From: Candidatus Melainabacteria bacterium
Lineage (GTDB): Bacteria > Cyanobacteriota > Vampirovibrionia > 2-02-FULL-35-15
DNA length: 12,894 bases
Assembly: GCA_023250175.1 (NCBI GenBank)
Contig: JAHFBD010000044.1
Coordinates: forward strand, 1-12,894
Direction: 5' to 3'
Position 1 is the first letter of the stretch; each line of letters opens with the position of its first letter. The notes under the pieces were generated by a model. It ran no database searches. It had not been told where the DNA came from and was given only the letters and a program-made list of their open reading frames with translations. Positions 8,369 through 12,894 of the stretch are shown here, piece by piece. A program made the translations under genes and the position numbers.

Positions 8369-8484
8369 CTTAAATATCTGTCTATATTACTTGGGATTCT
8401 TTTGTGATACAAAATAAGTTCTTAAATTTTTTCAACTTATACGTTAAGATATAAGGTCAAAGGTAAAGAATAAAGGATAAAACA
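8369..8484. other. glk-rplY intergenic gap with a weak inverted repeat
   Basis: This 116-base AT-rich gap is the only sizeable break in the rightward gene block. ATAAGTT (8414-8420) and AACTTAT (8434-8440) form a perfect seven-base inverted repeat with a 13-base loop containing six T. No convincing terminator follows. A TATAAG at 8450-8455 could serve as a -10, but its -35 position is poor. rplY may start its own transcript here. Confidence 0.4.
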
Positions 8485-9174
8485 ATGGCAAAAGCACTTT
8501 TAATTAAAGCAAAAACAAAAGAAAATAAAAAACCAAATGCACTTAGGCAAGAAGGTTTTGTACCCGCAACAGTTTATGGACATGGATTCACCTCAGAATC
8601 AATTCAAGTAAATGCTAAAGAATTTTCAAAAATACCACATAAAGCATACTCTCATATTAATGAGCTTGAAGTTGATGGAAAAGAAAAATTTCCTATATTA
8701 ATTAGAAATGTTCAGATAGATCCAGTAAGAGATCATATTTTAAACATAGAGTTTTATAAGATAAAGAGTAATGAAAAACTTAAAGTTAAAGTACCTCTAA
8801 ATTATACTGGACACTCACCCGCGGTTACTAAAGGCGGGATTTTAATTGTGTCCCTTACTGAGATTGAAGTTCAATGTCTTCCAAAAGATATTCCTGACAC
8901 TATCGATATAAACCTTGGATTAATTGAAGAGATTGGACAAGCAATACATCCAAAAGATTTAAAAGTGCCATCAGAGATTCAAATCCTAGCCCAACCTAAT
9001 GAAGTCCTTGCTAAAGTTGAAATAGCTAAGACCCATGAAGTTGAAGAAAAAGTTGCTACTACTGAGGCTGCCGCTGTACCAGGTGCTACACCAACGACTG
9101 AAGCTGCTGCAACTCCAGCCGCTGGAAAAGAAGCCCCAGCTAAAGCTGCTGAAGCTAAGCCAGCCAAGAAATAA
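8485..9174 (+). CDS. rplY: Ribosomal protein bL25, long Ctc/TL5 form
   Basis: Binds 5S rRNA in the large ribosomal subunit. The N-terminal L25 domain (about 1-92) shows LRQEGFVPATVYGHG and the closing FPILIRNVQIDPVRDHILNIEFYKI. A C-terminal TL5/Ctc beta domain (about 95-182, with VPLNYTGHSP, KGGIL and PKDIPDTIDINL) makes it the long stress-protein-like form and not the short E. coli type. A low-complexity Ala/Pro/Glu/Lys tail (about 189-229) ends in AKPAKK; such tails are common in Ctc proteins. AAGGA lies seven bases before the ATG. The Cys-rich gene starts eight bases after the stop. The tail's flexible, basic end may contact RNA, but that is inference. Confidence 0.95.
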   Translation: MAKALLIKAKTKENKKPNALRQEGFVPATVYGHGFTSESIQVNAKEFSKIPHKAYSHINELEVDGKEKFPILIRNVQIDPVRDHILNIEFYKIKSNEKLKVKVPLNYTGHSPAVTKGGILIVSLTEIEVQCLPKDIPDTIDINLGLIEEIGQAIHPKDLKVPSEIQILAQPNEVLAKVEIAKTHEVEEKVATTEAAAVPGATPTTEAAATPAAGKEAPAKAAEAKPAKK

Positions 9175-9182
9175 CAACAATA

Positions 9183-9455
9183 GTGGATTTCCCTTTTCCT
9201 TGCCTAACCTGCAAACAAAGTATATGCCGTAGAGCATACAATATGAATCTTGCTTTAGGATATGTTGAAGAACAGTTTTGCCTATCCTGCTTATCAAAGT
9301 TACATGAACAAGATATGCAAAGTATGTTTGATTTTGTTTATGGATACATTCAAAGCAGAGATTGCTTTAAAAAAGAATGGGGTAAGATGAAAACATCAAG
9401 TGAATGTCCATTACCAAATACTTGCGTTATAGACAAATGTTTTTCTGAGACATAA
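9183..9455 (+). CDS. Small Cys-rich protein, likely metal-binding, unrecognised
   Basis: A 90-residue protein with nine cysteines: CLTC (7-10), Cys15, CLSC (33-36), Cys61, Cys75, Cys81 and Cys86. Two CxxC pairs plus Cys15 suggest a zinc or iron-sulfur site, and the C-terminal CPLPNTC...C looks like a further cluster. There is no signal peptide or membrane segment, so it is probably cytoplasmic. I do not recognise the family. The start is taken as GTG, eight bases after the rplY stop, because it includes the first CxxC; there is no good ribosome site, and an ATG at 9243 is the alternative (70 residues, losing CLTC and Cys15). The TusA-like gene follows after three bases, suggesting a shared sulfur-related role, by context only. 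Confidence 0.75.
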   Translation: MDFPFPCLTCKQSICRRAYNMNLALGYVEEQFCLSCLSKLHEQDMQSMFDFVYGYIQSRDCFKKEWGKMKTSSECPLPNTCVIDKCFSET

Positions 9456-9458
9456 AGT

Positions 9459-9734
9459 ATGAATGAAGACACAAATCAAAAACTTGATGCTGTACAGACT
9501 TCTTCTACATCTTCCTCCCAACTGTTAGATTTAAGAGGAATATCTTGTCCTTTAAATTTTGTTAAGACTAAAATACAACTTGATAAAATGCACAAAGGTG
9601 AGGTGTTAGAAGTTTGGTTAGATGCTGGAGAACCCACTGAAAGTGTCTCACGAAGTATTATTGAAGAAGGACACAAAATTACATTGATACAAAATTTTGA
9701 AGATTATTTCAAGCTTATAATTTGTAAGAGTTAA
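9459..9734 (+). CDS. TusA/SirA-family sulfur-carrier-like protein
   Basis: A 91-residue protein with the TusA fold signature: LDLRGISCPLNFVKTK (24-38) with the candidate sulfur-carrying Cys30, then GEVLEVWLDAGEP and the final beta strand (YFKLIICK). In TusA the active Cys forms a persulfide that passes sulfur to tRNA thiolation or molybdenum-cofactor pathways. Here the usual CPxP is CPLN, a variant I recall from cyanobacterial homologues, so I do not assign the symbol tusA. The first 22 residues are a Ser/Thr-rich extension. No strong ribosome site precedes the ATG; it starts three bases after the Cys-rich gene's stop, so coupling is likely. Its TAA overlaps the stop of the convergent gene at 9731. 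Confidence 0.88.
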   Translation: MNEDTNQKLDAVQTSSTSSSQLLDLRGISCPLNFVKTKIQLDKMHKGEVLEVWLDAGEPTESVSRSIIEEGHKITLIQNFEDYFKLIICKS

Positions 9735-10468
9735 GCACTTTTCTTTGAATCAAAACTGGATTTTATCTTATTTAAATGTTCATAGACTTCAATTTCTATC
9801 AATTCGAGTGAAGTATCTATATCAAAAGCTATATCATTAATTATTTGATTAGAATCTTTATATTGAGCATCTTGAAGTATTCCTCGGATTGCTTGCAGAT
9901 TAGACAAGGCTCTCTGTGTTGTGTTATCAATTTGCTTTGTCGTAAGCAATGAATGTTCAAGATGTTTAGAAGCTATTGCAATTGCATTTAATGCACCTCT
10001 TTTAACTTCAACATTATTACTTTTTAAACCACAATTTTTAGCCATAATAAAGGTAAGCAACAAAGCAGAATCTCTTTGTAGCAAAGTATTTATTCCTGGA
10101 ATACCATGAATATTAAGATTATCAAGCTCATATACAGGATTTATCATTATTTGCTGTGGTGCTAAATGAGCAATATTTTTAAAGATTATATTTAAAGAAT
10201 TTACCGGTGATGATGAAAGTATTCTTTGAAGCTCATTATCATAACTACAAATACCTTGTATATATTTTTTCACATCTTCTTGTCGTTTATGAATTGCACT
10301 TAGTTTTATATCACTTGCAATCTTTGGAATACCACGACGATCAAGCTCATGAGAAAAAAAGATAAGCTTACTAAGCGTATTAAGTGCAAGTGAAAATTTA
10401 TCTTCTATTGTTTGTGGTTTAACAACTATAAATTGATCTGGTAATATTGGCTTTACTTTTGCAACCAT
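9731..10468 (-). CDS. Unrecognised helical protein (245 residues)
   Basis: I do not recognise this protein. It appears mostly alpha-helical and cytoplasmic, with no signal peptide. Two Cys (74 and 146) and scattered Lys/Glu are seen. A block HGIPGI...GLKS (121-150) resembles LGLAGI...GLKS in the neighbouring 304-residue protein, with a C-terminal part of about 95-100 residues after GLKS in both. The ATG at 10468 is chosen over an upstream TTG at 10492 because GAAGGG lies about nine bases before the ATG and an inverted repeat (10483-10502) overlaps the TTG. It is 78 bases downstream of that neighbour on the same strand. Its stop (TTA on plus, 9731-9733) overlaps the stop of the TusA-like gene, leaving no intergenic space for a terminator. 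Confidence 0.75.
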   Translation of the reverse strand: MVAKVKPILPDQFIVVKPQTIEDKFSLALNTLSKLIFFSHELDRRGIPKIASDIKLSAIHKRQEDVKKYIQGICSYDNELQRILSSSPVNSLNIIFKNIAHLAPQQIMINPVYELDNLNIHGIPGINTLLQRDSALLLTFIMAKNCGLKSNNVEVKRGALNAIAIASKHLEHSLLTTKQIDNTTQRALSNLQAIRGILQDAQYKDSNQIINDIAFDIDTSLELIEIEVYEHLNKIKSSFDSKKSA

Positions 10469-10482
10469 GCTTAAAATCCCTT

Positions 10483-10502
10483 CTTTGAGCAAGTACTCAA
10501 AG
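10483..10502 (-). promoter_or_regulatory. Hairpin just upstream of the ribosome site of the 245-residue gene
   Basis: CTTTGAG (10483-10489) and CTCAAAG (10496-10502) pair perfectly around a six-base loop. In the minus-strand transcript the hairpin sits directly before GAAGGG, the presumed ribosome site. It could shape translation or stabilise the downstream message; no T-run follows, so it is not a terminator. Confidence 0.35.
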
Positions 10503-10546
10503 TTAAATGTTTATTGGTAATATTCAAGCAGTTAATTATATAGCTG

Positions 10547-11461
10547 TCAATCACCAATTAAAATATCAGTTAATTTTTGAGACTTTTTAATTAAATTACA
10601 AGCTTTATAAGCAAAGGCTTCTATGTTATTCGCTTTTTCTCTTACATCAGGATCTGTATCATCCGTACCATAATTTTTTTGATTGGATATAGCATTAATA
10701 ATTAAAAGTAAATTAGGAATATATTCATCTTGTTTGTAAGATAAAAAGTCTGTTTTTATTTTATTAGTCTCAAAATCATATTGAGTTAGAGTTGATAAAA
10801 TCTGACCTTCAAACAATGAAAGAGTAGCAAGTCTAGCTTGTTTACTCTTGCTTTTTAAACCAATTTCATTTGCTGTAAAAAATGGGATATAAACACTTGG
10901 TCCACTCATTAAAATTCCAGCTAATCCTAACATTGGAATCTCCGGAATAATTTTCGAAGCACTAACATAAGCCCTTCGCTTTTCTGACATATATTCATGG
11001 GATTCCGATCTCCTTCTTTCTTCTCCTGGTGTTAAGTGCTTTAAATTTTCACCAATAATAATGTTATCCATTGAAGTATTATTGTCAGATATGTTTTGTT
11101 CTTTAGGTTTTATTTTTTCATTTACAGATTTTTCTTTAATTAATTCTCGAATTCTTTCCTCCGCCCCTAGATCTCTAAACTTTGATAGCTCAACATTTAA
11201 GTCAGCTCTCCTTTGTTGTAACAATATTTGAGTTGCACCATTTATAGAATAAATACTATAAACAAGTCTGTTGATTGCTCTCTGATTTTCTTTCTCTTCC
11301 TTAGAACCTGGTAAAAATGAAGCTTGTGGATTTCCATCTTCATCTATTTCATGGTTTGTCGGAATAAGTTTTTTTAAAGCATCTACACCATCTCTATGCT
11401 TGTGAACAACAGCAATATAATCTGAAGGATTGAGTGATAAGTTAATTCTTTCTAGTTGCAT
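10547..11461 (-). CDS. Unrecognised protein with charged linker and hydrophobic segment (304 residues)
   Basis: I do not recognise it. Layout: N-terminal region (1-100) beginning MQLERINLSLNPSDY; a highly charged linker (about 85-165, with EERIRELIKEK and GEERRRSESHEY), possibly coiled coil in part; a hydrophobic stretch (about 176-198, IPMLGLAGILMSGPSVYIPF) that could be one membrane segment or a buried helix; then a helical C-terminal part. The frame can be extended to a TTG at 11524, but that TTG is the first three bases of a TTGACA -35 element, so the ATG at 11461 is the likely start. No clear Shine-Dalgarno precedes it, which is unlike most genes here. The related-looking 245-residue gene follows on the same strand. 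Confidence 0.75.
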   Translation of the reverse strand: MQLERINLSLNPSDYIAVVHKHRDGVDALKKLIPTNHEIDEDGNPQASFLPGSKEEKENQRAINRLVYSIYSINGATQILLQQRRADLNVELSKFRDLGAEERIRELIKEKSVNEKIKPKEQNISDNNTSMDNIIIGENLKHLTPGEERRRSESHEYMSEKRRAYVSASKIIPEIPMLGLAGILMSGPSVYIPFFTANEIGLKSKSKQARLATLSLFEGQILSTLTQYDFETNKIKTDFLSYKQDEYIPNLLLIINAISNQKNYGTDDTDPDVREKANNIEAFAYKACNLIKKSQKLTDILIGD

Positions 11462-11495
11462 TTTAAATATGAACTGAAAACAAATATTGATACAT

Positions 11496-11524
11496 ATTAA
11501 ATCAAAGTATAGATAACATGTCAA
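11496..11524 (-). promoter_or_regulatory. Sigma70-type promoter of the two-gene unknown operon
   Basis: On the minus strand: consensus TTGACA (11524-11519), a 17-base spacer and TTTAAT (11501-11496). Transcription would begin near 11489, giving a leader of about 28 bases before the ATG at 11461. It is the best promoter match in the window and decides that gene's start. Confidence 0.6.
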
Positions 11525-11654
11525 GCGATTTGTAGAAACTATGGCTAGAAAATAGAAGCAAAGAAAAGCAACAACTTCAAAGATAACTTTAGAAGCAAAT
11601 ACAAAATTGAGGTTAATAATTTATTTCAAGCTGATTAACAAATACATTACAAGT

Positions 11655-11660
11655 TATAAT
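11655..11660 (+). promoter_or_regulatory. Possible -10 element for the tRNA-Ile gene
   Basis: A perfect TATAAT 59 bases before the tRNA 5' end. The expected -35 position (11632-11637, TGATTA) is weak. A short processed leader would follow. Tentative because the region is AT-rich. Confidence 0.3.
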
Positions 11661-11719
11661 TAAATAGTTTTACTGAACCCTGATTTTTCTTTTTAAATTT
11701 AACTTTAATTTTCTAGTAC

Positions 11720-11793
<74 letters not shown>

Positions 11794-11817
11794 TTTTGAG
11801 AATTAAGAAATTATCGC

Positions 11818-11931
11818 TTATTTTTTACGAAGCTCTTTTAAAATTTGTTCAAATTTTGAATTCATCCACCAAATTACTGAGGATACTAAAACAAAAGCAC
11901 CTAACATCATTGGTACTGAACATCCACACAT
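11818..11931 (-). CDS. 37-residue CGCS membrane microprotein
   Basis: A short gene on the minus strand. AAGGAG ends six bases before the ATG, an ideal ribosome site. The peptide starts MCGCSVPMM, continues with a single hydrophobic segment (about 6-23, ending IWWM) and ends in a charged amphipathic tail (KFEQILKELRKK). Two cysteines at positions 2 and 4 flank one glycine at the membrane's N-terminal side and could bind metal or form a disulfide. I do not recognise it. It sits between the 3' end of the 16S gene and the convergent tRNA-Ile. Codon use is ordinary for the neighbours. The ribosome site, membrane pattern and basic tail argue for a real gene, but conservation cannot be checked here. 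Confidence 0.65.
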   Translation of the reverse strand: MCGCSVPMMLGAFVLVSSVIWWMNSKFEQILKELRKK

Positions 11932-11941
11932 AAGTTTCTCC

Positions 11942-11984
11942 TTATATAAAACAGTTGAAATCCCTTCAACTAAGTTATATAAAA
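11942..11984 (-). repeat. Stem-loop flanked by TTATATAAAA direct repeats
   Basis: AGTTGAA (11953-11959) and TTCAACT (11965-11971) pair perfectly around five bases. Identical ten-base repeats TTATATAAAA flank the hairpin (11942-11951 and 11975-11984). On the minus strand the stem is followed by GTTTTAT, so it could be a weak terminator of the 16S transcript, or a control element of the microprotein whose ribosome site begins next to the repeat. Confidence 0.4.
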
Positions 11985-12128
11985 GATGGATTTTGTTTCC
12001 AAAAATCTCAACAACTTACAAAGATATTACTAGATTTTTTAAAAACAGACTTAACAATATATTATTGCAATATAACTGAATAAAAACTTCTCTGTACCGA
12101 AATGTATTCCTGTCACCTAAAACTATCC

Positions 12129-12165
12129 ACTTATAAGTATTTGAGTTATTTAAACTTATAAGTAT
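12129..12165. repeat. Two identical ACTTATAAGT palindromes
   Basis: The ten-base self-complementary sequence ACTTATAAGT occurs at 12129-12138 and 12154-12163, each followed by AT, with starts 25 bases apart. They could bind two dimers of a regulator, or fold together as a ten-base-pair stem with a 15-base loop in the 16S 3' flanking RNA. Confidence 0.5.
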
Positions 12166-12188
12166 CAAAAGGTTCGACCTCTCCACTA

Positions 12189-12209
12189 AACATTTGTAAA
12201 ACAAATGTT
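12189..12209 (-). repeat. Hairpin in the 3' flank of the 16S transcript
   Basis: AACATTTGT and ACAAATGTT pair perfectly over nine bases with a three-base loop, about 20 bases past the 16S 3' end. No T-run follows. It may take part in 16S 3' processing. Confidence 0.45.
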
Positions 12210-12221
12210 AGATGGGAGTCT

Positions 12222-12894
<673 letters not shown>

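Noticed and set aside
8979..9297. Overlapping open frames in both strands of the rplY tail
   Set aside because: They are produced by the repetitive Ala/Pro/Glu codons of the L25 tail; no ribosome sites or recognisable protein.
10469..10492. Eight-codon TTG extension of the 245-residue protein
   Set aside because: The TTG is in a hairpin and the ribosome site GAAGGG lies between it and the ATG.
11462..11524. 21-codon N-terminal extension of the 304-residue protein from a TTG
   Set aside because: The TTG is part of a consensus TTGACA -35 element with a TTTAAT -10 at 17 bases, so this stretch is promoter and leader.
11794..11840. Terminator after tRNA-Ile
   Set aside because: A T-run is present (around 11821) but the possible stem is only four base pairs, and it overlaps the end of the microprotein gene.
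12016..12204. 62-codon minus-strand open frame in the 16S 3' flank
   Set aside because: TTG start, no ribosome site, and it spans the hairpins and palindromes of the flank; composition looks random.

Overview
The window comes from an AT-rich bacterial chromosome. It holds informational and housekeeping genes plus several proteins I do not recognise. The best taxonomic guess is the Cyanobacteriota, probably a non-photosynthetic relative such as the Melainabacteria/Vampirovibrionia. This rests on three things seen here. The 16S fragment carries the cyanobacterial-style GACATGTC...GAAC...GTGCCTTCGGGAGC signature. TypA resembles cyanobacterial TypA as I remember it (CVMDSNELERERGITIL, VERVLGMVDGCLLIVDA). 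The TusA-like protein carries CPLNFV, the form I recall from cyanobacteria, instead of the classic CPxP. The placement is inference from memory, not a database match.

Left part, minus strand, 1-4163: an operon-like block reading prkA (PrkA/YeaG-type serine kinase with an AAA+ module), spoVR (SpoVR/YcgB family), then the first 32 codons of a third gene cut by the window edge. The DUF444 gene (yeaH/yhbH) that often accompanies this pair is not between them. A 508-base AT-rich divergent intergenic region (4164-4671) follows, with a plausible prkA promoter and several short perfect inverted repeats.

Middle, plus strand, 4672-9734: six co-directional genes. They encode a lipoprotein with kinesin-light-chain-type TPRs, TypA/BipA GTPase (start overlapping the TPR stop as TAATG), glucokinase, ribosomal protein L25/Ctc with an Ala/Pro/Glu tail, a 90-residue Cys-rich protein, and a TusA-like protein. 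TypA and L25 both act on the 50S subunit. The Cys-rich and TusA-like proteins make a candidate sulfur-relay or metal-binding pair.

Right-centre, minus strand, 9731-11461: two adjacent unknown genes that may be distant paralogues. The upstream one has a clear TTGACA-17-TTTAAT promoter. The downstream one ends tail-to-tail with the TusA-like gene, sharing bases of the two stop codons.

Right part, 11720-12894: tRNA-Ile(GAT) on plus, then on minus a 37-residue CGCS membrane microprotein and the 3' half of a 16S rRNA gene. The 16S gene is not followed by 23S anywhere in the 12.2 kb on its 3' side, and the tRNA-Ile normally found in the spacer lies on the opposite strand facing it. The rRNA operon therefore appears split. 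I see no insertion sequence, CRISPR array, phage gene or classic defence system.
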